Positions 16,747 through 24,926 of a stretch of 42,388 nucleotides of DNA are shown here, piece after piece. Below the pieces are notes generated by a model. That model was not told the DNA's origin. It did no database searches and worked only from the letters and a program-made list of their open reading frames with translations. Source of the stretch: Candidatus Gastranaerophilales bacterium (lineage in GTDB: Bacteria > Cyanobacteriota > Vampirovibrionia > Gastranaerophilales > Gastranaerophilaceae); NCBI GenBank assembly GCA_910587245.1, contig CAJULX010000017.1:1-42388 (forward strand), read 5' to 3'. Each line of letters starts with the position of its first letter. Positions within the stretch are counted from its first letter, which is position 1. The translations under genes were made by a program, and so were the position numbers.

Positions 16747-18096
16747 ATGGAAAAGATAAATATAATAGGCGGGGGTTTGGCAGGTTCCGAGGCGGCATTA
16801 TACCTTGCAAATAAAGGTTATAAGGTTGATTTATACGAAATGCGCCCCAAAAAGCAGACAGGCGCACATACCACGGGCGATTTTGCGGAATTCGTATGCT
16901 CAAACAGCCTTGGAAGTACCTCTGTTACCTCTGCAAGCGGATTATTAAAAAAAGAAATTGAAATACTGGGTTCAAATTTAATATCCCTTGCAAAAAAATA
17001 TTCCGTTCCGTCCGGAAATTCCTTATCAATAGACAGGTTTGGCTTTAGCAGTGCTGTATCAAATTTAATCAGAAATAATGAAAACATTAACATTATAAAT
17101 GATGAGGCTGAAAAAATCCCCGAAGGACTTACTCTCATTGCAACGGGGCCTTTGACATCAAACGCGCTTTGTGAAGATTTACGGAAAAATTTCGGGGAAG
17201 AGCATTTTAAATTTTTTGATGCAATAGCGCCCATTGTTAAAAAAGAAAGTATAGATTTTGATAAGGCATTTTATGCGGCAAGATGGGATAAGGGCGAAGC
17301 CGATTTTATAAATTGCCCCTTTACAAAAGAAGAGTATCTGAAATTTTACGATATCTTAATAAATGCTGAAAAAATAGAATTAAAAGCTTTTGAAAAGGAA
17401 GCTAAGGCAAAATTTTTTGAAGGGTGTATGCCTGTTGAACAAATTGCAAGCAGGGGTGTTGATACACTTCGTTTCGGGCCGATGAAACCTGTCGGACTTT
17501 TTGACAGACGGAAATTTAAAGAAGGTGATGAGCAGCGCTTTAAAAAACAGCAGTTTTATGCAGTGGTGCAGCTCCGTCAGGATGATAAAGAAGCAAGTTT
17601 GTATAATCTTGTCGGTTTTCAGACTAATTTAAAATGGGGCGAACAAAAACGTTTAATTCAGGCAATCCCTGGGCTTGAAAACGCTGAAATTGTACGCTAT
17701 GGTGTAATGCACGCCAATACTTTTATAAACAGTCCTAAAATTTTGAATAAAAGCTTGCAGGCAATTTCACGTCCTGATTTATTTTTTGCAGGTCAGATAA
17801 CGGGAGTTGAAGGGTACACGGAAAGCATTGCAACAGGACTTTTTGCGGCTATTAATATTGCAAAATACCTTGAAAATAAACCGCTTATTGAATTGCAAAA
17901 TATTTCTATGCTTGGCGCTTTGCTTGATTATATAACATTTGGCGAGCATAAAAATTTTCAGCCCGTAAATTCAAACTGGGGAATAGTATCTGAAATGGAT
18001 ATGCCGCGGCAGGTGCGAAAAAATAAAGAAGAAAAAAACACTCTGTTATCAAATCGTGCAATTGAATATGTTAATAATTTAAAAAATATGATATAA
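16747..18096 (+). CDS. trmFO: folate-dependent tRNA (uracil-54-C5)-methyltransferase TrmFO
   Basis: The product (449 residues from this start) has the FAD-binding motif IIGGGLAGSEAA at its N-terminus, then the family blocks FAEFVCSNSLGS, CMPVEQIASRG and FAGQITGVEGYTESIATG. TrmFO uses methylene-tetrahydrofolate and FAD to make 5-methyluridine at tRNA position 54. An ATG seven codons upstream (16726) is in frame but has no ribosome binding site, whereas the ATG at 16747 follows GAAGGA by six to seven bases, so I chose the latter. It is followed 36 bases later by pepA on the same strand. TrmFO replaces SAM-dependent TrmA in Gram-positives, cyanobacteria and others, which is a mild lineage clue. 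Confidence 0.95.
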   Translation: MEKINIIGGGLAGSEAALYLANKGYKVDLYEMRPKKQTGAHTTGDFAEFVCSNSLGSTSVTSASGLLKKEIEILGSNLISLAKKYSVPSGNSLSIDRFGFSSAVSNLIRNNENINIINDEAEKIPEGLTLIATGPLTSNALCEDLRKNFGEEHFKFFDAIAPIVKKESIDFDKAFYAARWDKGEADFINCPFTKEEYLKFYDILINAEKIELKAFEKEAKAKFFEGCMPVEQIASRGVDTLRFGPMKPVGLFDRRKFKEGDEQRFKKQQFYAVVQLRQDDKEASLYNLVGFQTNLKWGEQKRLIQAIPGLENAEIVRYGVMHANTFINSPKILNKSLQAISRPDLFFAGQITGVEGYTESIATGLFAAINIAKYLENKPLIELQNISMLGALLDYITFGEHKNFQPVNSNWGIVSEMDMPRQVRKNKEEKNTLLSNRAIEYVNNLKNMI

Positions 18097-18132
18097 CATA
18101 TAGGTTAATTTATTTATACGGAGTATTCAAAT

Positions 18133-19590
18133 ATGGAAATTTATGCAAAAAATCCCGCTGAATCTCGTGCAGATGTTGTTATTACAGGTTTTTTTGAAGA
18201 TGACAAAACATTAAACGATATTCAAAGCGGTCTGGATGAGAAATTTGACAATGCTGTTTCAAAGAAAATCCTTGAAATTGAAGGGTTTAAAGGAAAATAT
18301 CTTGAAACATTTGTTCTTCCTCTTGAAGGTTTAAAAATTATGGCTGTAGGCCTTGGTAAAAAGGAAGAATTCAACACTGATAAAGTAAGAGAAATTGCCG
18401 CAAAAACGATTAAACAAGCTGAAAAATTGAGTAAAAATAAAATTGCGGCTTTTAATATTCAAAACAACGGAAACATGTGCTGCTGTAAAATTTCACACAA
18501 TACTGCACTTGGCGCTATTATGGGCGAATACGATTTTGATAAATACAAAACAAAGAAAAATGAAGAAAAAATTAACGAAGTTGAAATCTTTCACTGCAAG
18601 CCCGAAAAAATGGCTCTCGCAATTGAGCAGGCAAAAACTATAGGTGAAGCTATGAATTTCACCAAAGATTTGATTTTTGAGCCCGCAGAATATGCAACAC
18701 CGGCAAAGATTTCTGAAATTGCCGCAGAGCTTGCAAAGGAAAACAATCTTGAAATTAAAGTATTTAATAAAGATGAATTAAAATCAATGAATTTCAACGC
18801 TTTTCTTGCTGTGGGTCAAGGAAGTGTTCAGGAGCCTAAATTTATTCATTTAAAATACACACCTGAAAATCCTAAGAAAAAAATTGCAATCATAGGAAAA
18901 GGCATTACTTTTGATTCAGGCGGATTAGATATTAAACCCCCTGCTTCAATGCTAACCATGAGAACTGATATGTCAGGCTGTGCTTGTGTTTTGGGTGTAA
19001 TGAAGGCAATTGCTAAAATTAAACCTGATGTTGAAGTACACGCACTTTCTGCGCTTTGTGAAAATATGCCGTCAGGCTCAAGTTATAAAGTGGGCGACGT
19101 TTTGGTTGCAAAAAACGGAAAGACTATTGAAGTAGATAACACAGATGCGGAAGGCAGATTGACGCTTGCAGATGCTTTAGCATATGCTGACGAACTCAAT
19201 GTTGATGAGGTAATAGATGTTGCAACTCTTACAGGAGCTGTAATTGTTGCGCTTGGAAATACTATAACGGGCATAATGGGTAACGATGATTCTTTAATTG
19301 ATGAACTTATTGAAGATGGTAAAGAAGTCGGGGAAAACCTCTGGAAGATGCCGGTTTTAGATGATATGCAGGATAATTTAAAATCAGATATTGCGGATAT
19401 GAGAAACACAGGCTCAAGATACGCAGGAGCCTCAGTTGCTGCAAGATTTTTATCCAATTTTACAAAAGCTAAAAAATGGGCACACCTTGATATTGCAGGG
19501 ACTGCTTTTATCGATAAACCCTATAAAGAGCTTGATAAGGGAGCAACTGCCGCTATGGTTCGCACTCTTGTAAAACATATTACAAAATAA
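18133..19590 (+). CDS. pepA: leucyl aminopeptidase (M17)
   Basis: The 485-residue protein carries the M17 signature NTDAEGRL at 336-343 and the metal-site segment GKGITFDSGGLDIKP, both essential for the two-metal active site. The usual DMGGAA segment reads DMSGCACV here, a mild variation. The family removes N-terminal residues from peptides in the cytoplasm, forms hexamers, and in some bacteria doubles as a DNA-binding factor. The start follows CGGAG by about ten bases. A strong terminator lies just downstream. Confidence 0.95.
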   Translation: MEIYAKNPAESRADVVITGFFEDDKTLNDIQSGLDEKFDNAVSKKILEIEGFKGKYLETFVLPLEGLKIMAVGLGKKEEFNTDKVREIAAKTIKQAEKLSKNKIAAFNIQNNGNMCCCKISHNTALGAIMGEYDFDKYKTKKNEEKINEVEIFHCKPEKMALAIEQAKTIGEAMNFTKDLIFEPAEYATPAKISEIAAELAKENNLEIKVFNKDELKSMNFNAFLAVGQGSVQEPKFIHLKYTPENPKKKIAIIGKGITFDSGGLDIKPPASMLTMRTDMSGCACVLGVMKAIAKIKPDVEVHALSALCENMPSGSSYKVGDVLVAKNGKTIEVDNTDAEGRLTLADALAYADELNVDEVIDVATLTGAVIVALGNTITGIMGNDDSLIDELIEDGKEVGENLWKMPVLDDMQDNLKSDIADMRNTGSRYAGASVAARFLSNFTKAKKWAHLDIAGTAFIDKPYKELDKGATAAMVRTLVKHITK

Positions 19591-19608
19591 AATATTTATA
19601 TATTTTGT

Positions 19609-19642
19609 AACCCGCCCGTTAATTGTTTTGGGCGGGTTTTTT
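19609..19642. terminator. intrinsic terminator between pepA and mscS
   Basis: AACCCGCCC (19609-19617) pairs with GGGCGGGTT (19630-19638), followed by a run of T's to 19642. The two flanking genes converge here, 18 and 15 bases away. Confidence 0.9.
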
Positions 19643-19656
19643 ATTTGGCTGAAAAT

Positions 19657-20508
19657 TTATTCGCCAGGTTTATTTACAACAATCTGCGGGAAAGGTATTT
19701 CAATTCCAAGAGAATCAAATTTTTCTTTTATTCTTAAGTTAAATTCCCGTTTAACTTCCCATTGATACTGAGGATATGTTTTAATTCTGCATTTTATTAA
19801 AATGGAACTGTCATCAAAGCTGTCCAGACCTAAAACTTCAATATTATCAAGAATCATATCTTTAAATTTTATATCGTTTTTAAGCTCATCTCCGGTTTGT
19901 TTTAAAACATCCATAACATGTGAAATATTTTCTTTATATGCAACGGAAATATCTAATACTGCATAAGAAAAACTTCTCGTCTGGTTTGTAATTATATCAA
20001 TAAGCCCGTTTCTTACATAATGTACGCATCCTTCATAAGATCTCAGCATAACTATAGTAAGTGTTACGCGCTCTACCGTTCCTGAAACACCTTGTACTCT
20101 TACAACATCGCCCACTCTTATTTGCCCCGTTAAAAGTATATTTAAACCTGCAATTACATCCTGAACAAAACGCTGTGCACCGAAACCAACCGCAATACCG
20201 AGAACTCCTGCCGTTGCAAGAATAGGCTTCATATCTATCCCTAAATCTTGAAGAATATTTGTTCCAAAGAAAAGGAAAACAACGGTATCCATAATGGAAA
20301 TTAAAATAAGCCTCAGCGTGTTATACTGCTTTTTTGATTCCATATCGTCAAGCTTTAAGATTATTTTTTTCATAATCTTATTTATTAAAATGTTTGCAAT
20401 TTTTAATGCGGCAAAAAACAGAAATAATTCTACAATTATTTTAAATAAAAGTGCCATATTAATTTTACTGAGAAGCGTTGAAACGGCGCCGTTTAAGATT
20501 TTTTCCAT
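19657..20508 (-). CDS. mscS: small-conductance mechanosensitive channel (MscS family)
   Basis: The 283-residue protein has three predicted membrane helices (about 18-42, 60-85 and 92-122). The third is the glycine/alanine-rich pore helix LATAGVLGIAVGFGAQ leading into RFVQDVIAGLNI, the MscS hallmark. The beta domain that follows has GQIRVGDVVRVQGVSGTVE. It opens under membrane tension to release solutes after osmotic downshift. Length and domain order match E. coli MscS. The start is preceded by GAGGA eight bases upstream. Confidence 0.94.
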   Translation of the reverse strand: MEKILNGAVSTLLSKINMALLFKIIVELFLFFAALKIANILINKIMKKIILKLDDMESKKQYNTLRLILISIMDTVVFLFFGTNILQDLGIDMKPILATAGVLGIAVGFGAQRFVQDVIAGLNILLTGQIRVGDVVRVQGVSGTVERVTLTIVMLRSYEGCVHYVRNGLIDIITNQTRSFSYAVLDISVAYKENISHVMDVLKQTGDELKNDIKFKDMILDNIEVLGLDSFDDSSILIKCRIKTYPQYQWEVKREFNLRIKEKFDSLGIEIPFPQIVVNKPGE

Positions 20509-20645
20509 ATTATTTTCCTCAAAGGTGTAAATTTCATGGAATTATACCATGCTGAATTTAAATCTGCAGATTAACCAAAAGTTCAATCCTAAGGTTAATC
20601 TTCTTTTTTATAAAATTGTTTACACTCTTTATTAAAGAGGAGTTT

Positions 20646-21395
20646 ATGATTAAAGAAGCATTAGATAAAAAAGAAATATCTGCCGTGCAGGATTTCCACA
20701 GCAGATTAAATACTGCGGCAAACAGATTTTTAAAACAAAAACAGTATAAAGATGCAATTGTTCCGTATTTAAATTCCATGCTTATTAATAAAAAAAATAT
20801 TAAAACATATATTGGTATTTCAAAGGCATATAAGGGCTTGAAAGATTATGATAAGGCTATAAAATACCTTACGGATGCATTGAAAATTGAAGAAATGAAT
20901 TTTGAAGTTTATTATGAGCTTGGAATTAACTATCTTCTGGCGGCAAAACCTTATCTTGCGGTTGATTGTTTTAAAAAGGCAATAAAATTAAGCCCCAAAA
21001 ATCTTCACGCGCAAATTCAGCTTGCAATAACACATGAATTGCTGGATGAGCCCGAAATGTCTTTAATGATTTATGATAAAATCCTTGAAGAAAAGCCGGA
21101 ATTCATTCTCTGTTATAATCATAAAGCGGGGCTGTATATGCAGCTTGGCGAATTTGAAGAGGCTGCAAGGGTTTTTAAACAGATTTTAAAGATTAATCCT
21201 AATTATTTCAGAGCAAACCTCGGTCTTGGAATTTGTTTTGACAAATTAAAAAGACAACATTTTGCCGTGAGGTATTATAAAAAGTATATTGCAAGAAAAC
21301 CGAATTCGGATACAACACGTGCGCTTGTGGGAAGAATTGTTGAAATCTATTCTAAAAAGCCGGATGCCAAAAGAAGACTTAAAATCGTAGGCTAG
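20646..21395 (+). CDS. TPR-repeat protein
   Basis: The 249-residue soluble protein (from ATG 20646) is composed of about six tetratricopeptide repeats, with units such as NIKTYIGISKAYKGLKDYDKA and NFEVYYELGINYLLAAKPYL. An in-frame ATG at 20616 has no ribosome binding site, while the one at 20646 follows GAGGAG by five bases, so I moved the start. It ends tail to tail with the next gene, the two stop codons sharing one CTAG. Role unknown; a binding scaffold is likely. Confidence 0.85.
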   Translation: MIKEALDKKEISAVQDFHSRLNTAANRFLKQKQYKDAIVPYLNSMLINKKNIKTYIGISKAYKGLKDYDKAIKYLTDALKIEEMNFEVYYELGINYLLAAKPYLAVDCFKKAIKLSPKNLHAQIQLAITHELLDEPEMSLMIYDKILEEKPEFILCYNHKAGLYMQLGEFEEAARVFKQILKINPNYFRANLGLGICFDKLKRQHFAVRYYKKYIARKPNSDTTRALVGRIVEIYSKKPDAKRRLKIVG

Positions 21396-22399
21396 GCATT
21401 GTAGATTTTACCTGCATTTTGATTTGCATTTTTATTGTAAGCGCCTAAAAAGTTTTGGAAAATCATTTTCTGGTTGTTGTTTAATGTGGTGTATGTATTG
21501 GGTTTCAGATAAGGCAAATCAATATTCGGGTCTTTATATGTATCTTTGATATTGCCGTCATTATGAAGATATTTATCTTTTGTCATTTTTTCGTTTAATT
21601 TTGGAAGCCCGAAACCAAGGAAGCTTGCTACGGCAATTAAAGCTACGGTTTCAAATTTAGCATTAATACCTTTGCCGAATTTTGATATCGGGTTTGCATT
21701 TGTATCTTTTAAGATGTTTGAAAGTTCTGCAAATGCTGAATTTGAAGCGTCTTTATTCTGAACTGCGGCAATAATTTCTTTACCGGATTTTGTAAAGTCA
21801 AAGTTTTCGCCAAGAAGTTTTTTGGCTGCCTGTGTCAAAGCACCGTCGCCTTTTGAGCCTTTTGCTCTGTCAAATGTTAATACTTTTCCGACGTTACCCT
21901 TGTTATCGTCTACAAAGCCAAGGAACCTTGTAAGAGCTTCTTTACCGTCAATATTTGCATAATTTGCAGCGATATCCTCAGCTGAATATGCGGTGGCACC
22001 TTTTTGCTGGAAGTACCCGAGGGCCTTTTTAAACGGGTTTGCATTTTCCGGAATATTTGTAAATGTTAAAGGCAAGCCTGATTTTTTTGCCATCAATGCC
22101 GAAAGCCCCGCTTTAATGGCTTTCATTGCAAAGGTTATTGTTAAAATTGTTGTAACGTCGCGCCTTACAATTTCACTGCGTTCATCTGCATCACGTGCCT
22201 GCAGAAATCTTGGAACAAGCGTGCATATTGAAATAAGTGCAAGAAATGCACCGCGTCCCGGGTTAATCCCGCGTCCTTCGGTAAATTTGTTTACTTTTGA
22301 AGCAAAGCTTCCGTCTTTTTGAACACTTCTTCCCAGTTTAATTAAAGTATTGTTAAAGTTTTGGGATACTTTTGGAACGGCGTTATTTATTTTCATCAT
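21392..22399 (-). CDS. membrane protein, lineage-type, unknown function
   Basis: The 335-residue product has two or three hydrophobic segments (about 52-68, 80-105 and 250-268) and long hydrophilic stretches between them. Its N-terminus is polar, with no cleavable signal. I do not recognise a family. Its start lies 17 bases inside the end of the upstream gene at 22383, so the two are translationally coupled and probably act together. The partner is similar in plan: polar start, a few helices near each end, alanine/glycine-rich helices. The final residues (NQNAGKIYNA) are polar. Confidence 0.7.
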   Translation of the reverse strand: MMKINNAVPKVSQNFNNTLIKLGRSVQKDGSFASKVNKFTEGRGINPGRGAFLALISICTLVPRFLQARDADERSEIVRRDVTTILTITFAMKAIKAGLSALMAKKSGLPLTFTNIPENANPFKKALGYFQQKGATAYSAEDIAANYANIDGKEALTRFLGFVDDNKGNVGKVLTFDRAKGSKGDGALTQAAKKLLGENFDFTKSGKEIIAAVQNKDASNSAFAELSNILKDTNANPISKFGKGINAKFETVALIAVASFLGFGLPKLNEKMTKDKYLHNDGNIKDTYKDPNIDLPYLKPNTYTTLNNNQKMIFQNFLGAYNKNANQNAGKIYNA

Positions 22400-23510
22400 T
22401 CGCAGCTCCTTGTCTTTGTTTGTTTACCTGAGCATAAATTGCTTCGGTTTCAGGGTTTGTTTTGCTTCTTGTATAAAGTTTCGGAATAATTGACATAAAT
22501 AAACCTGTTGCAACAACCATCACAACATTTGTTATAAATCTTGAGCCTATGCGTGAATCTCTGAAATTATTAACAAATTTTTCAATAAGAACTCTGCTTC
22601 CCGTTTTGATATCTTTTCCCTGAGCTGAAATGTATTGTTTTGCAAAGTCGTTTGAAAAATTCTTCATATCATCAGCGATTGCGCTAATGTTTAACGGTTT
22701 TGCATCAGGAATTATTTTTGCGGAAAGGAAATTGCCCCAGTCTTTTGTGTGAGATTTTTTATCTGCAACAAATTTAGTGCTTAATTGCGATAAGATTTCA
22801 TCTTTTGAATCAACGGGGACACCGTTTTTCATTACTTTTTTATTAAACATGCTCATAAAAAAGTTTCTCTTCGGAGTGTTGGAATCTTCAACTTTCAGCA
22901 TTAATTCCACATATTCATCAGTATTAATGCCTGCAGTATTATCAAATTGAGAAAAGATACTTTCAAACACATCTTTATAGAATGTTTTTTTGATTTGCAT
23001 TCCTGCTTCCGTTAATTCTTCTTTGGAAAGCGCTTTGAAATCAACATCTTTAAATTTATTTTCACTTAAATTGTTTATTGTGCCCTTCATAATATCACTG
23101 AATATTGCAATATTATCAACCGGAACTTTGTTTGCAGAGCCTGAATATCTGCTTGCACCCGCCAAAACAAGTGCAGGAATAATAAACATGCTGGGTCCTG
23201 TTGTAAATTCGCGGATGGCAACCTCTACTGCCGCTTTGTAATTATTTTTTCCCGTAATATCTTTGTTTCTATCCAGTGCGGCAAATGTTCTGGGGAAATT
23301 TGTTCCGAGCATATCCTGAACGGTAAATGAAGCAGCAAGACCGCCGCGGGCAATAGCAGCCCAGAAGTTAATTAAAGAAGTGGTGGGGTCAAGTCCCCTA
23401 AAAGAAGGGCTATTATTTGAAGCTTTTGAGACAGCAGCATTTGGTGAAGCTGCATTTCGGCTTCCTTCCGCATTATTAATAATTGTTGTATCTACGCTTC
23501 TTACCTTCAT
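22383..23510 (-). CDS. membrane protein with N-terminal SFRG motif, unknown function
   Basis: About 375 residues from the Met at 23510. The first 45 are polar and Asn/Ser/Ala-rich and end in NNSPSFRGLDPTTS; I recall this short 'SFRG/SFKG' tag in many Gastranaerophilales proteins (memory, not a search). Hydrophobic segments at about residues 105-125 and at the C-terminus (VVMVVATGLFMSIIPKLY) suggest a membrane location. The middle is a long charged helical region. A start 13 codons earlier (23549) is possible, but MKVRSVDT fits the partner protein's MKINNAVP. It is transcribed first, with the gene at 21392 overlapping its end. Function unknown. Confidence 0.68.
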   Translation of the reverse strand: MKVRSVDTTIINNAEGSRNAASPNAAVSKASNNSPSFRGLDPTTSLINFWAAIARGGLAASFTVQDMLGTNFPRTFAALDRNKDITGKNNYKAAVEVAIREFTTGPSMFIIPALVLAGASRYSGSANKVPVDNIAIFSDIMKGTINNLSENKFKDVDFKALSKEELTEAGMQIKKTFYKDVFESIFSQFDNTAGINTDEYVELMLKVEDSNTPKRNFFMSMFNKKVMKNGVPVDSKDEILSQLSTKFVADKKSHTKDWGNFLSAKIIPDAKPLNISAIADDMKNFSNDFAKQYISAQGKDIKTGSRVLIEKFVNNFRDSRIGSRFITNVVMVVATGLFMSIIPKLYTRSKTNPETEAIYAQVNKQRQGAANDENK

Positions 23511-23898
23511 AAACTTCTTTAAAAAATAATCACAAGAAATATAACGCATCTAAAAAATATAAATTGCTAGCATGAAGCAATTATTTAAACAAAAATTTAC
23601 AGTTTTGAATAAAATTCTGTTTGTAAAATTTTTGCACAAAAGATTTAAAAGTCAGGTAAAATCGACATTTCTATTGTTTTGAACGGCAATTTATATCTTG
23701 TAAAGCTTTCAAACCTTCCGGAAGTGTAATTTTAACACTATTTATATTTTTAATCAATTAATTCTTAAGAATTATAAATTTTTTAAACACTATTGCTATT
23801 TGATACTATTCTATCGGAGGAGTTATTTTTTAATAACGTTGTTTTAAATTATTGACAAAAGGAAATAAAAAAGACTATTAATAAGGGATTTAACAATT
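23511..23898. other. A/T-rich intergenic region with one clear promoter
   Basis: This stretch separates the divergent-facing SFRG gene (minus) from a tiny plus-strand ORF. I see a near-consensus promoter at 23852-23881, a small inverted repeat GTTATT/AATAAC around TTTT (23822-23837), and an orphan GGAGG at 23816-23820 with no start codon at the proper distance. No larger ORF or RNA gene is evident. Confidence 0.5.
23852..23881 (+). promoter_or_regulatory. sigma-70-like promoter
   Basis: A perfect -35 TTGACA (23852-23857) and TATTAA (23876-23881, 4 of 6 to consensus) are 18 bases apart. The expected transcript would begin near 23888 and enter the small ORF at 23899. Confidence 0.5.
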
Positions 23899-23988
23899 AT
23901 GAAGCCATCATCATATAGATTTTGCAGTGTTTATTTATTGGGTTTATGGGCAGTATTTTCAATGCTTACATTTTTTATTCTTGATTAA
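23899..23988 (+). CDS. 29-residue putative membrane peptide
   Basis: An ATG-started ORF encodes a short hydrophobic peptide: a basic/polar start (MKPSSYRFCSVY), a hydrophobic stretch of about 17 residues including LLGLWAVFSMLTFFIL, and a final Asp. This is the composition of a small single-pass membrane protein. A good promoter lies just upstream. AAGGG (23883-23887) precedes the ATG by eleven bases, but it would fall outside the predicted mRNA, so translation may be near-leaderless. The stop overlaps the convergent ribF end. Real but unproven. Confidence 0.4.
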   Translation: MKPSSYRFCSVYLLGLWAVFSMLTFFILD

Positions 23989-24922
23989 GAATACATCGAA
24001 TATCGTTTGATATCGCGGCTTTTAGTTCTTCAAGGCTGCTGAACTTTTTTTCTTCCCTTAACGGTTTTTTAAAATAAACCCTGATTTTATCTCCGTAGAT
24101 TTCTTTGTTGAAATCTAAAATGTGAGCTTCAAGAATCGGTTCATTGCTATCGTTAATTGTGGGCTTTATTCCCCAGTTAATAAGGGCTTTGTATTTTGTG
24201 CCTCTATATTCAACTGTCCCGAGATAAACTCCATACGGCGGTTTTACAATATTTTCGGGCCATTTTATATTCGCTGTGTTGAAGCCCAGTTTTCTTGCCA
24301 AGCCCATTCCTTTGATAACTTCACCTTGAATATTGAAATCGTATCCTAAAAGCTCATTTGCTTCTTTAATGTATGCAAGTTCTATAAATTTTTTAATATT
24401 TGTGCTTGAAACAAGCACATTGTTAAGGCGCATTTTTTCAATTTCTATGTATTTGTAGCCCAAGTTTTGATTTCTATATAAGAATTCACTATTTCCCTTG
24501 CAATTTTCAGCGGTTTTTGTTCCGAAGGTGTGATTAAAACCCGTTATTATATATTCGGGGGCAAAATTTTTAATCAAAATATTCAGATATTCTTTTGCAT
24601 TTATATTTTTGTACTTTTCAAAATCTAATATATAAGCACAATCAATCCCTAAATCTTCAAATATTTTGATTTTATCCGAAACTGTTTGTATATTTATATT
24701 TTTTTTGGGGTCAAAATACCCCCCGGGTGCTTTTTGAAAAGTTATAACAGCACTTTTCCCACCCTTTTCTTTTGCAATGTTTACGGCAGTCTGTAATATT
24801 TTTTTATGTGCAATATGAACCCCGTCAAAAAAACCAAGTGCAGTACTTGTAAGTTTATTAAAATTTATCGGATTTTCTTTTATTATATCCCATAATTTAT
24901 CAGGTGAATTAAATATTTCCAT
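23975..24922 (-). CDS. ribF: bifunctional riboflavin kinase / FAD synthetase
   Basis: The 315-residue protein has the nucleotidyltransferase motif GFFDGVHIAHKKIL (about 30-43), a HIGH-like site, then SSTNIKKFI, and the riboflavin kinase domain from about 185 with KLGFNTANI (the PTAN motif reads NTAN) and YGVYLGTVEYRG. It phosphorylates riboflavin to FMN and adenylates FMN to FAD. It follows rel by four bases on the same strand, an operon. The NTAN variant is worth noting because the threonine and asparagine of PTAN bind Mg-ATP and are kept. Confidence 0.94.
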   Translation of the reverse strand: MEIFNSPDKLWDIIKENPINFNKLTSTALGFFDGVHIAHKKILQTAVNIAKEKGGKSAVITFQKAPGGYFDPKKNINIQTVSDKIKIFEDLGIDCAYILDFEKYKNINAKEYLNILIKNFAPEYIITGFNHTFGTKTAENCKGNSEFLYRNQNLGYKYIEIEKMRLNNVLVSSTNIKKFIELAYIKEANELLGYDFNIQGEVIKGMGLARKLGFNTANIKWPENIVKPPYGVYLGTVEYRGTKYKALINWGIKPTINDSNEPILEAHILDFNKEIYGDKIRVYFKKPLREEKKFSSLEELKAAISNDIRCILNQE

Positions 24923-24926
24923 AATT

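Noticed and set aside
21392..21395. Shared CTAG holding both stop codons of convergent genes as a special signal
   Set aside because: Real but probably coincidental in a compact genome; CTAG is self-complementary, so two TAG stops can share it by chance.
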